Positions 8,988-16,732 of a stretch of DNA of 64,000 bases are shown in pieces. The stretch is from contig JAILRB010000019.1 in assembly GCA_024698585.1 (NCBI GenBank), positions 46,163 to 110,162 on the forward strand, read 5' to 3'. Origin of the DNA: Eubacterium sp. GTDB taxonomy: Bacteria > Bacillota > Clostridia > Lachnospirales > Lachnospiraceae. Numbering within the stretch: the stretch's first letter is position 1; the number at the start of each line of letters is the position of its first letter. The notes below the pieces were generated by a model. It made no database searches, had not been told where the DNA came from, and saw nothing but the letters and a program-made list of their open reading frames with translations. The position numbers and the translations under genes are program-made.

Positions 8988-10427
8988 ATGTATGACAAAA
9001 AGTCATTGGTAGCAGATGATTTTATTAATCATCAGGAAATATTGGATACTTTAAAATATGCAGAAGAAAACAAAAATAACTTAGAACTGATTCAGCAGAT
9101 TTTAGAAAAGGCAAAGCCTAAGAAACAGGGAGAGGAAACCGTTTGCGCTGGACTTTCCCATAGAGAAGCCTTAGTACTTTTGGAATGTGAGATTCCGGAG
9201 GTATTGGAAGAAATTAAACAATTAGCGGAAGAAATTAAATTAGCATATTACGGAAATCGTATTGTGATTTTCGCACCGCTTTATTTATCCAATTATTGTG
9301 TCAACGGATGTGTGTATTGTCCATACCATGCGAAAAACAGACATATTCCGAGAAAGAAACTGACCCAGGAAGAAGTGAAAAATGAAGTCATTGCCTTACA
9401 AGATATGGGGCATAAGAGATTGGCCATTGAAGCAGGAGAAGATCCGGTGAACAATCCTATTGAATATATTCTGGATTGTATTAAGACCATCTACTCTATT
9501 AAGCACAAAAACGGGGCAATTCGCCGTGTGAATGTAAACATTGCTGCAACGACTGTAGAAGAATATAAAATGCTGGCAGATGCCGGCATTGGAACCTATA
9601 TTTTGTTCCAGGAAACATATCATAAGGAGAGCTATCTGAAACTTCACCCGACAGGACCGAAGCATGATTACAACTATCATACGGAAGCCATGGATCGTGC
9701 CATGGAAGGTGGCATTGATGATGTGGGGCTGGGCGTATTGTTTGGTTTGGAAATGTATAAGTACGAGTTGGCAGGATTGTTGATGCATGCCGAGCATTTG
9801 GAAGCTGTGCATGGTGTGGGACCGCATACCATCAGCGTTCCAAGAGTCAAGAAAGCAGATGATATTAATCCGGAAGATTTTGATAATGGTATTAGTGATG
9901 AAATTTTTGAAAAGATTTGTGCAATCATTCGAATTGCTGTACCGTATACAGGAATGATTATCTCCACCAGGGAAAGTCAGGAAGTCCGGGAAAAGGTATT
10001 GCGCCTGGGAGTTTCTCAGATTTCCGGAGGCTCCAGAACCAGTGTAGGTGGCTATGGAGAAGAAATCCGTCCGACAGACACCGAACAGTTTGACGTTTCA
10101 GATCAGAGAACGTTAGACGAAGTAGTAAAATGGTTGATGGAAATGGGAATGATTCCATCCTTCTGTACGGCGTGCTACCGTGCAGGAAGAACCGGAGACC
10201 GTTTTATGAGTTTCTGTAAATCAGGCCAGATTTTAAATTATTGTCATCCGAATGCATTGATGACATTGAAGGAATACTTAGAAGATTATGCCAGCGAAGA
10301 AACAAGGAAAGTTGGCGAAGAATTAATCAGAAAAGAAATGGAAAAAATTCCGAAGGAAGCAGTTCGAAAAACTGCAAAGGATTACTTGGAAAAAATTGAA
10401 CAGGGAACGAGAGATTTCAGATTTTAG
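8988..10427 (+). CDS. hydG: [FeFe]-hydrogenase H-cluster maturase HydG (radical SAM tyrosine lyase)
   Basis: HydG cleaves tyrosine to p-cresol, CO and cyanide and delivers an Fe(CO)2CN synthon for the H-cluster (family knowledge). The sequence shows the radical-SAM triplet CVNGCVYCPY, a GEDP motif, and the C-terminal FCTACYRAGRTGDRFM segment with a further Cys downstream, which binds the second, HydG-specific Fe-S cluster. At 479 aa it is full length for the family. It lies 22 bases after hydE and 15 bases before hydF. Confidence 0.95.
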   Translation: MYDKKSLVADDFINHQEILDTLKYAEENKNNLELIQQILEKAKPKKQGEETVCAGLSHREALVLLECEIPEVLEEIKQLAEEIKLAYYGNRIVIFAPLYLSNYCVNGCVYCPYHAKNRHIPRKKLTQEEVKNEVIALQDMGHKRLAIEAGEDPVNNPIEYILDCIKTIYSIKHKNGAIRRVNVNIAATTVEEYKMLADAGIGTYILFQETYHKESYLKLHPTGPKHDYNYHTEAMDRAMEGGIDDVGLGVLFGLEMYKYELAGLLMHAEHLEAVHGVGPHTISVPRVKKADDINPEDFDNGISDEIFEKICAIIRIAVPYTGMIISTRESQEVREKVLRLGVSQISGGSRTSVGGYGEEIRPTDTEQFDVSDQRTLDEVVKWLMEMGMIPSFCTACYRAGRTGDRFMSFCKSGQILNYCHPNALMTLKEYLEDYASEETRKVGEELIRKEMEKIPKEAVRKTAKDYLEKIEQGTRDFRF

Positions 10428-10442
10428 AAGGAGGATGTGCCT

Positions 10443-11684
10443 ATGAGTCTTAATGCAACACCATCAGGAGAACGAATTCATATTGGATTTTTTGGACGAC
10501 GAAATGCAGGAAAGTCCAGTCTTGTGAATGCGGTGACAGGTCAGAATTTATCCATTGTCTCCAGTCACAAGGGAACGACGACAGATCCGGTTCAAAAGGC
10601 TATGGAATTATTGCCTCTTGGACCAGTCATGATTGTGGATACTCCTGGTTTTGACGACGAAGGTGACTTGGGAAGATTAAGAATCCAGAAGGCCAAGGAC
10701 ATTTTAGGAAAAGTGGACATGGCTGTATTAGTGATGGATGTATTAGAGCCAATCATTGAATCCGAAAAACAATTAATTGAAATGTTTATGGACAGGGATA
10801 TTCCATTTTTGATTGTATTCAGTAAATGGGATTTGTTAGGTGACGTGGTAGATGAAGGTGTTATGTTAACCGGAAAGACCAGAGAAATGAGCCGACTGGG
10901 ATTGGAAGTTTCTGAAGAACAGGTGATTTTTGCCACCGTTCATAAGCAGGAAAACATCACTCTGGTGAAGGAACGAATCATTAAACTCATGAAGAACTTC
11001 GCGGAAGAAAAGTTTATTGTGAAAGATTTGATTCCGGATGGAGATACCGTCGTTTTAGTGATTCCGATTGACAGTGGTGCTCCGAAAGGTCGAATCATTC
11101 TGCCACAGCAGCAGGTTCTTCGGGAATTGTTGGATGCAGGAAAAATGGTTGTTGCAGTAAGAGAATCGGAATTGGAAGAGGCACTAAAGAGGTTGGAGAA
11201 TAAGGTTTCATTGGTCATTACGGATAGTCAGGCTTTTGAAGTGGTAGATCAGATTGTGCCGGAGGAAATTCCGTTGACATCCTTCTCAATTCTAATGGCA
11301 AGATACAAAGGATTTTTTGAGGTGGCAATTGATGGAATTGAAACACTCGACAGCCTAAAGGACGGAGACCGCATTCTCATTTCTGAAGGCTGTACCCATC
11401 ATAGACAGTGCGATGATATCGGAACGGTAAAAATACCGAAATGGTTAACGGCTTACACCGGGAAAAAACTGGAATTTGAAAATTCCGTGGGAAGGGATTT
11501 TCCACAGGACGTATCAGGATATGCTCTGGTAATTCATTGTGGAGGTTGTATGCTCAATGAAAGAGAAGTTTTACGAAGAATGAGTCGTGCCGTGAATCAG
11601 GGAATTCCATTTACTAATTACGGAATGACCATTGCAAAGATGAAGGGTATCTTAGAACGAAGTATTGAAATTATTAAAAAATAA
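10443..11684 (+). CDS. hydF: [FeFe]-hydrogenase maturation GTPase HydF
   Basis: HydF is the scaffold/carrier that receives the precursor of the 2Fe subcluster and passes it to HydA. The N-terminal GTPase domain has GRRNAGKSS (P-loop), DTPGFDD (G3) and FSKWD at the G4 position, where NKxD is canonical. The dimerisation domain follows, and the C-terminal cluster-binding domain shows EGCTHHRQC and, about 50 residues later, HCGGC, matching the HydF Cys/His ligands. A GTG at 10437 is in frame, but AAGGAGG at 10428-10434 is ideally spaced for ATG 10443, so that start is chosen. It is the last gene of hydEGF. Confidence 0.95.
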   Translation: MSLNATPSGERIHIGFFGRRNAGKSSLVNAVTGQNLSIVSSHKGTTTDPVQKAMELLPLGPVMIVDTPGFDDEGDLGRLRIQKAKDILGKVDMAVLVMDVLEPIIESEKQLIEMFMDRDIPFLIVFSKWDLLGDVVDEGVMLTGKTREMSRLGLEVSEEQVIFATVHKQENITLVKERIIKLMKNFAEEKFIVKDLIPDGDTVVLVIPIDSGAPKGRIILPQQQVLRELLDAGKMVVAVRESELEEALKRLENKVSLVITDSQAFEVVDQIVPEEIPLTSFSILMARYKGFFEVAIDGIETLDSLKDGDRILISEGCTHHRQCDDIGTVKIPKWLTAYTGKKLEFENSVGRDFPQDVSGYALVIHCGGCMLNEREVLRRMSRAVNQGIPFTNYGMTIAKMKGILERSIEIIKK

Positions 11685-11692
11685 TATATAAT
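11665..11692 (+). promoter_or_regulatory. Promoter of the transglutaminase-like gene, inside the end of hydF
   Basis: TTGAAA (11665-11670), a 16-base spacer and TATAAT (11687-11692) overlap the hydF stop codon region, suggesting separate transcription of the next gene. Confidence 0.6.
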
Positions 11693-11722
11693 GATGTTTA
11701 AAAATTGAAAGGGGAACTGAAG

Positions 11723-13330
11723 ATGAAAAAGAGATTGATTCAGAAATTATTCATGATGTTACTTGTTTGTTCCATGTTATTCGAAAGTGCTTTCGTGGAA
11801 ACAGCATATGTATATGGAGCAAATCAGAACATGTATGACACACTGGCCTTAAATTTGACAGAAGAAACATTCCATTATCTGGATGAAGTATATGTGAAGA
11901 AATATCCACAGCTCGGGTTACGACTGGAATATGGAACAAAAAAGGAAAAGGAAATCCTTACAACATTAGCAAAGAAGATTACAAAAGACTGCAAGTCAAA
12001 TCAGGAAAAAGTGGATGAGATTGCAGATTGGATCAAAAAGAACATTACATTTAAGGAACAAACTTCTGCCTACTCCATTGATACCTTGATGGACCGGAGG
12101 GGTAATTGTATGAGTTACTCAGAGCTGATGAAGGACTTGTTGAGAAGTCTGAATATTCCGGCAGCTGTTGTGTTGGGATTTTACGGAGATATGAAAAATG
12201 TCCCGGCTTATGATTATAACAGAGCAGATCTTGGAGGACATGCGTGGTGTTTCGCTTATGTGAACGGGCAGTGGAAGCTGTATGATATGTTAAAAGGCGT
12301 CTATGGTGAAACGGACAAAAAAGTGATTTCACAGCATTTCTATAATGGTGCAGTGGATGGCGTAGCAATGACCTTTGATGGAATGGACCTTTTCAAGATA
12401 CAGTTTCCGCAGTTCATCCGGTATCAGGACGGAAAATTCTGGGGAATGGAAAACGGCGAACCAACGAAGAAATCATTTTTGGAAGATATTTACTTTAATA
12501 ACATCTGGTTTTGCGGGGCAATCAATCAGGGAGAGTTTTCGGAAGACTACCCATTTTATCCGGGACAGGCATTTTCCGGTTTCCTGATTGATGGGAAAAA
12601 CTGTATTCACCAAATTTATGAGAATGGAGTTTTAGCAAATAACACATTTTTTGAAAACAATGGACAGGAATATTTTTCATTCGCAGGGCGGACCTTCCGG
12701 TGGTATGTTGATGAAGAACATTGTTACACAAGAGATGGATGGCTTTATGTGAAAAAAGGGTATCAGGGACCGGGATTATTGTTTTATGAAATGGAACCAT
12801 ACGTGAATGATGCTACGTACAAGATTGTTTATGAGAGCGGTGACTCAAGTGTGATTGCAATTATCGAAAGTGGAACTATATATGCGAAAAAGAGTGGAAA
12901 TGCCTTAATTAAGGCATCTCTGTATAAGGATGGATCCGTCATCAGCACCAATCAGATTATGTTGTTTGTGGGAGATGAATCAAGAGTCCCGGATTATACA
13001 GATAAGAGAGTAAAAACTCCTGTGAAGACGGTTACAAACCCGTTAAAGAATAAAAAGGTTAAACTCGGCTCTGTAAAAAGTAAGAAAAAGAAAACCTTGA
13101 CCATTCAGTGGAAAAAACTGAACAAGGTAAAAGGCTATCAGGTCATTTATGCGCAAAATAAAAAGTTTACGAAAGGCAAAAAGAGTGTAAATCTGAAGAA
13201 AAATTCAGTGACATTAAAAAAACTGAAAAGCAAGAAAACGTACTATGTGAAGGTACGAGGTTTTGTCAAAAAAGATGGAAAGACATTCTATAGCAAATGG
13301 AGTAAGGTGAAAAGCGCAAGAGTCAAATAA
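11723..13330 (+). CDS. Secreted transglutaminase-like protein with Lys-rich FnIII-like C terminus
   Basis: A 535-aa exported protein. The N terminus (MKKRLIQKL then a hydrophobic stretch) is a signal peptide. The transglutaminase-like core shows GNCMSYSELM with Cys129, GGHAWCF with His173 and KLYDM with Asp188, a complete Cys-His-Asp triad for a papain-like protease or cross-linking fold. The central region (about 200-430) is beta-rich, with an Ig-like end. The last ~95 residues are strongly basic and FnIII-like (KVKGYQVIYAQ, TYYVKVRGF, FYSKWSKVKSARVK), the same module that ends the GH16 protein at 40967. It probably binds anionic wall polymers or forms a surface-retention domain (inference). 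A TTG at 11705 is in frame, but GAAAGGGGAA is spaced for ATG 11723. Confidence 0.82.
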   Translation: MKKRLIQKLFMMLLVCSMLFESAFVETAYVYGANQNMYDTLALNLTEETFHYLDEVYVKKYPQLGLRLEYGTKKEKEILTTLAKKITKDCKSNQEKVDEIADWIKKNITFKEQTSAYSIDTLMDRRGNCMSYSELMKDLLRSLNIPAAVVLGFYGDMKNVPAYDYNRADLGGHAWCFAYVNGQWKLYDMLKGVYGETDKKVISQHFYNGAVDGVAMTFDGMDLFKIQFPQFIRYQDGKFWGMENGEPTKKSFLEDIYFNNIWFCGAINQGEFSEDYPFYPGQAFSGFLIDGKNCIHQIYENGVLANNTFFENNGQEYFSFAGRTFRWYVDEEHCYTRDGWLYVKKGYQGPGLLFYEMEPYVNDATYKIVYESGDSSVIAIIESGTIYAKKSGNALIKASLYKDGSVISTNQIMLFVGDESRVPDYTDKRVKTPVKTVTNPLKNKKVKLGSVKSKKKKTLTIQWKKLNKVKGYQVIYAQNKKFTKGKKSVNLKKNSVTLKKLKSKKTYYVKVRGFVKKDGKTFYSKWSKVKSARVK

Positions 13331-13334
13331 AATA

Positions 13335-13362
13335 TTGACAACGTCAAAGAGTGACGTATAAT
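13335..13362 (+). promoter_or_regulatory. Strong promoter with operator-like inverted repeat
   Basis: A perfect TTGACA (13335-13340), a 16-base spacer and a perfect TATAAT (13357-13362). The spacer holds a perfect inverted repeat ACGTCA (13341-13346), AAGAG, TGACGT (13352-13357), placed where a dimeric repressor would block the polymerase. Confidence 0.75.
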
Positions 13363-13368
13363 AAAAGT

Positions 13369-13412
13369 ATACCAAAGATAACTATTATGAGAGTTGTCTT
13401 TGGTATTTTTTA
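13369..13412 (+). terminator. Terminator hairpin at the predicted transcription start of the Uma2 gene
   Basis: A 15-bp stem with one G-T pair (13369-13383 with 13392-13406), an 8-nt loop and then five Ts. It starts at about +1 of the 13335-13362 promoter. It may terminate the upstream transglutaminase transcript, or act on the short leader RNA as an attenuator. Confidence 0.75.
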
Positions 13413-13486
13413 TGCTTATGCTAACATATCTACTCCCGCGAAAAGTGTTACAAGTCACATTTTATTTGAGAAGGAGGAAAGAATCA

Positions 13487-14107
13487 ATGGATGAAACATA
13501 TGATTTGGAAAAAACAGTGAAGAAGATTGAGGAAGCATTACCGGATTATGTAAAGCAGCCCGGAACATTTACTTACGAGGATTATGAGGCACTTCCTGAA
13601 GAGGTTCGATGTGAATTGATTGATGGGTATCTTTACGACATGACAGCTCCTAATATAGATCATCAGAGCGTTGCCGGAGAAGTACATTACCAGATTCTGG
13701 ATTTCATAAAAAAGAGGAATGGAAGATGTAAAGTGTTTATTGCCCCTACGGATGTTCGCCTGGATGGAGAACGGGATACGATGGTACAGCCGGATGTCTT
13801 TATCGTGTGTGACGAAAAGAAATTGACGAAGAAACATGTAATTGGTGCACCGGATTTTATTCTGGAAGTTTTATCGAAGTCTACGAGAACGAAGGATTTA
13901 TATGTGAAAACAGGAAAATATAAAAGCGTGGGCGTACGGGAATATTGGATGATTGACCTGGAAAAGAAAACATTAATCCGGTATCTTTTTGAAAAGAGTG
14001 ATGCACCAAGGATTAGCTCGCTGGAAGGTGTGATGGAAGTAGCTATTTATGATGGGGAGTTAAAAATTGATTTGGGGGAAATAAAGGAATTTGTAAAAAG
14101 AGATTAA
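13487..14107 (+). CDS. Uma2-family (DUF820) PD-(D/E)XK nuclease-like protein
   Basis: A 206-aa member of the Uma2/DUF820 family of restriction-endonuclease-like proteins, abundant in cyanobacteria and scattered in Firmicutes; biological function is unknown. The core shows DHQSVAGEVHYQI, a beta-strand QPDVFIV with the putative catalytic Asp, then FILEVLSKST with the Glu, a downstream Lys, and GVREYWMID. An upstream in-frame TTG at 13394 lies inside the terminator hairpin and is unlikely; AAGGAGG at 13471-13477 sets ATG 13487 as the start. The gene is monocistronic between two terminators and has a perfect-consensus promoter with an operator-like repeat, unusual for a poorly understood nuclease. 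Confidence 0.85.
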   Translation: MDETYDLEKTVKKIEEALPDYVKQPGTFTYEDYEALPEEVRCELIDGYLYDMTAPNIDHQSVAGEVHYQILDFIKKRNGRCKVFIAPTDVRLDGERDTMVQPDVFIVCDEKKLTKKHVIGAPDFILEVLSKSTRTKDLYVKTGKYKSVGVREYWMIDLEKKTLIRYLFEKSDAPRISSLEGVMEVAIYDGELKIDLGEIKEFVKRD

Positions 14108-14117
14108 ACTATTTTAA

Positions 14118-14162
14118 GAGGGCAAGGTGCTGTTTTAATACAGAATCCTTGCCCCTTTTTTA
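14118..14162. terminator. Terminator between Uma2 and the convergent sigma-factor gene
   Basis: GGGCAAGG (14120-14127) pairs with CCTTGCCC (14147-14154), with an inner CTGT/ACAG extension, followed by CTTTTTT. Confidence 0.85.
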
Positions 14163-14177
14163 AAATTGACAATTTTA

Positions 14178-15818
14178 TTATTTTACTGTCATAAGAATTC
14201 CTTCTGCAGCTCCGGTTTGATTCGGTATTGTCAAAAGATCTGCTTGAATACAGGCTTCAATTGCATCGGAGAGAATTCGAACACCGGCAATCAACATTGG
14301 GTAGTATTGATATTCTCCAAGGAGATGTGGGGGAATATGCGTCCTCATATATTGTGACAATTCTGCGGCAATTTGGTTAATTATTGGTTCAAGTCCTTCA
14401 CAAAATTTTTCTGAAAACCCGTTGAAACAATTTTGGTCGTCTTCCTTGAGAATAATAATCTTTGGTTCTATCATATCCCCTTTTTTCTGAAGATAACCCG
14501 CTTCAATGGCTTTTGCAGCTACTTCTTTTTCTGCATCGGATAAATCTAAAATATTTATACCGTTCAGTGCTTTTAAAGTCATCAGAATATTGGCATCCTG
14601 TGAGATGTTATGTCCACATTCAAAATGCTTTGTGATTCGTTCGCCATACACGTTAGATAAATATATTCTTTCATAGCCACCAACGGCAGTGGCATTGATT
14701 CCGTCACAGCCATAAAATGCCATTTCCGGATTTTTATCGGAAGGAAAGGCGATGGCAATGCTGGTAAAATCCCGCTTGGAAGGAATGATTTCTGAAAAAT
14801 ATTTTTGGTCGATTTGTTCAATAATTCTCTGATTATAGTACCAGATTGTTCCGGAAATCAATGTCCATAAGATAAAACGTGTATCGTCCTGTTTACTTAA
14901 GTATGGGAAGGAAAGAAGTTCCTCCTTATGTTTTGAGATATTCTTTTTCAATTGATCACAGAATTCGGGAAGATGGCGTTCATAAATGTTGTTGGATTCA
15001 TCAAATTCCTTATAATCTACAACTAATATATTAGAGATATATTTTCCGTTATCTAATTTTTTTAGTAATCCGTAGGAACCATTCTCACCGTGGCATTGTA
15101 TTTCTAATTCCTCCTCGATATATGGCATTGGAATGCAAAGTTCATCGGAAAGGTCTTTCGCAGACTTGGCTTTATCTTTGCATAAATAAACGAGATTTTG
15201 GGATAACATTCGTTCTGCTTTGATTCGTGGATCATTTCCCAAAGGATTTCCTGTGCCAATAAAATCTAAACGGATTGGTTTTAATGATAAGTTTCGTTCA
15301 TTCATTTTGTTAACCTCTTTTCTAATAGAATTTCGGGCATAAAACAAACGTTGTTTTACAGTAGTTTCTGAAATGTTCAGTTTTTGAGTAATCTCCTTGA
15401 TGGATAATTCATCCAGGTAATAGAGAATCATTACATCCCGATAGGCCTTGGAAAGATAGGATATTTCCATAAATATTTTCTGAAGCTTTCGGGATTCTTC
15501 TAGAGAATTTACCAGATCATCAATTTCATTCTTCCGAGACATTAGAGTCTGATTCGTATTTTCCAGACTGATACAAATAGAATTTTTACTTCGCTTGGCA
15601 CAATAATCGGCGTAGACACGATGTGCAATGGTCCAGACAAAAGCGTGAAATTCCAGGATATTTGTTTGTTTCTGAATTGCTGATAATACTGAAAGAATTA
15701 TTTCAGAACAAAGGTCTTCAGCTTCTGTACCGGTACTACAGCGTTTGTAAGAAAACTGGTAAATCTGATTCAGAAAATCGTTGTTTTCAAATTGTTTTAA
15801 TGCTTCATTGGTATTCAT
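14178..15818 (-). CDS. ECF-type sigma-70 factor with a ~370-residue C-terminal extension
   Basis: A 546-aa protein. Residues ~1-165 form a normal ECF sigma factor: a region-2-like segment (AEDLCSEIILSVLS, FVWTIAHRVYADYCAKR) and a region-4 HTH (LSKAYRDVMILYYLDELSIKEITQKLNISETTVKQRLFYAR). ECF factors are usually under 200 aa. The remainder begins with what looks like a winged-helix segment (SAKDLSDELCIPMPYIEEEL) followed by ~300 residues I do not recognise. There is no obvious membrane segment and no adjacent anti-sigma gene. The extension may be a built-in ligand sensor or anti-sigma-like domain (inference). GTGAGGGC is spaced for the chosen ATG. The long divergent leader to the YjbR-MGMT gene is AT-rich. 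Confidence 0.8.
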   Translation of the reverse strand: MNTNEALKQFENNDFLNQIYQFSYKRCSTGTEAEDLCSEIILSVLSAIQKQTNILEFHAFVWTIAHRVYADYCAKRSKNSICISLENTNQTLMSRKNEIDDLVNSLEESRKLQKIFMEISYLSKAYRDVMILYYLDELSIKEITQKLNISETTVKQRLFYARNSIRKEVNKMNERNLSLKPIRLDFIGTGNPLGNDPRIKAERMLSQNLVYLCKDKAKSAKDLSDELCIPMPYIEEELEIQCHGENGSYGLLKKLDNGKYISNILVVDYKEFDESNNIYERHLPEFCDQLKKNISKHKEELLSFPYLSKQDDTRFILWTLISGTIWYYNQRIIEQIDQKYFSEIIPSKRDFTSIAIAFPSDKNPEMAFYGCDGINATAVGGYERIYLSNVYGERITKHFECGHNISQDANILMTLKALNGINILDLSDAEKEVAAKAIEAGYLQKKGDMIEPKIIILKEDDQNCFNGFSEKFCEGLEPIINQIAAELSQYMRTHIPPHLLGEYQYYPMLIAGVRILSDAIEACIQADLLTIPNQTGAAEGILMTVK

Positions 15819-15959
15819 TTGTTTGCCCTCACTGTTTCATTCATGAATGTTACATTATATTAGTCGGTACTGTTAGAAAAAGGTTAGGTATCATAATGAT
15901 ATTTTAGCATTTTTTTTTTGAGGTGAGAATGATAAGAAAATAATAAGTGCTGTTGTTTT

Positions 15960-15988
15960 GTGACATGAAAAGAGAAAGAATGTATAAT
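15960..15988 (+). promoter_or_regulatory. Promoter of the YjbR-MGMT gene
   Basis: GTGACA (15960-15965), a 17-base spacer and a perfect TATAAT (15983-15988). Confidence 0.65.
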
Positions 15989-16045
15989 TAAATATAAATA
16001 GTTATCAAATACTTAGTGTTTTATGAAAAGAATGGAGAGAAATCT

Positions 16046-16669
16046 ATGAGAACAAGAGAACAGGCACTGACCTATGGACTGTCATTTCCTGACACGTATC
16101 AGGAGGCACCCTTTCATGATCCCAATTGGCAATTAGTTCGGGTGAAAGGAAGTAAGAAGGCGTTTTTATGGACCTATGAAAGAGAGGGGTATATTTGTTT
16201 GAATGTTAAGGTAAGTCCGGAATGGAGGGATTTCTGGAGACAGGCGTATCCATCAGTTATTCCCGCATATCACCAGAACAAAGAACATTGGAATACAATC
16301 ATTTTGGATGGCTCGATTCCCAGAAAAGAAGTTGAGCGAATGATTGCGGAAAGTTATGACCTTGTTACGGATACACCGACAAAGAGGATTTATGAAGCAG
16401 TGAAAAAAATCCCGAAAGGAAAGGTTGCAACGTATGGATTGATTGCAAAATTGGCAGGCAATGAAAAAATGTCACGGGCAGTTGGAAATGCACTTCATAA
16501 GAATCCGGACCCGGAGCATATTCCGTGTTTCAGAGTGGTGAATGCGAAAGGGGAATTGCCGGGAAATTTCGCATTTGGAGAAGGTGTGCAGGAAAGACTC
16601 TTGAAGGAAGATGGAATTGAAGTTGTGGACGGGAAAGTAGATTTACAGAAATATTTGTGGAAGAAATAA
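16046..16669 (+). CDS. YjbR/MmcQ domain fused to an MGMT-type alkyltransferase domain
   Basis: A 207-aa two-domain protein. Residues ~1-115 are a MmcQ/YjbR-like domain (FPDTYQEAPFHDPNW, LNVKVSPEW, HWNTIILDG). Residues ~118-207 are the C-terminal domain of O6-alkylguanine-DNA alkyltransferase (KRIYEAVKKIPKGKVATYG, then SRAVGNAL). The active-site motif reads IPCFRVV: the acceptor Cys161 is present, but the following His of the canonical PCHRV is Phe162. That His normally helps activate the Cys, so alkyl transfer may be weak or the protein may act in damage recognition. It is distinct from ATL proteins, which lose the Cys. The first in-frame ATG at 16016 lacks a ribosome site; GGAGA before 16046 fits. 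Confidence 0.85.
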   Translation: MRTREQALTYGLSFPDTYQEAPFHDPNWQLVRVKGSKKAFLWTYEREGYICLNVKVSPEWRDFWRQAYPSVIPAYHQNKEHWNTIILDGSIPRKEVERMIAESYDLVTDTPTKRIYEAVKKIPKGKVATYGLIAKLAGNEKMSRAVGNALHKNPDPEHIPCFRVVNAKGELPGNFAFGEGVQERLLKEDGIEVVDGKVDLQKYLWKK

Positions 16670-16671
16670 TG

Positions 16672-16700
16672 TTGAACATATGTTCGAGAGGTGCTATAAT
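16672..16700 (+). promoter_or_regulatory. SOS promoter with LexA box upstream of pcrA/uvrD-like gene
   Basis: TTGAAC (16672-16677), a 17-base spacer and a perfect TATAAT (16695-16700). The -35 is embedded in GAACATATGTTC (16674-16685), a perfect palindrome matching the Gram-positive LexA/DinR operator (GAAC-N4-GTTC). LexA bound here would directly block the promoter. Confidence 0.85.
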
Positions 16701-16732
16701 GAATTCATTCATTAACATTTAGGAGAACAGAG

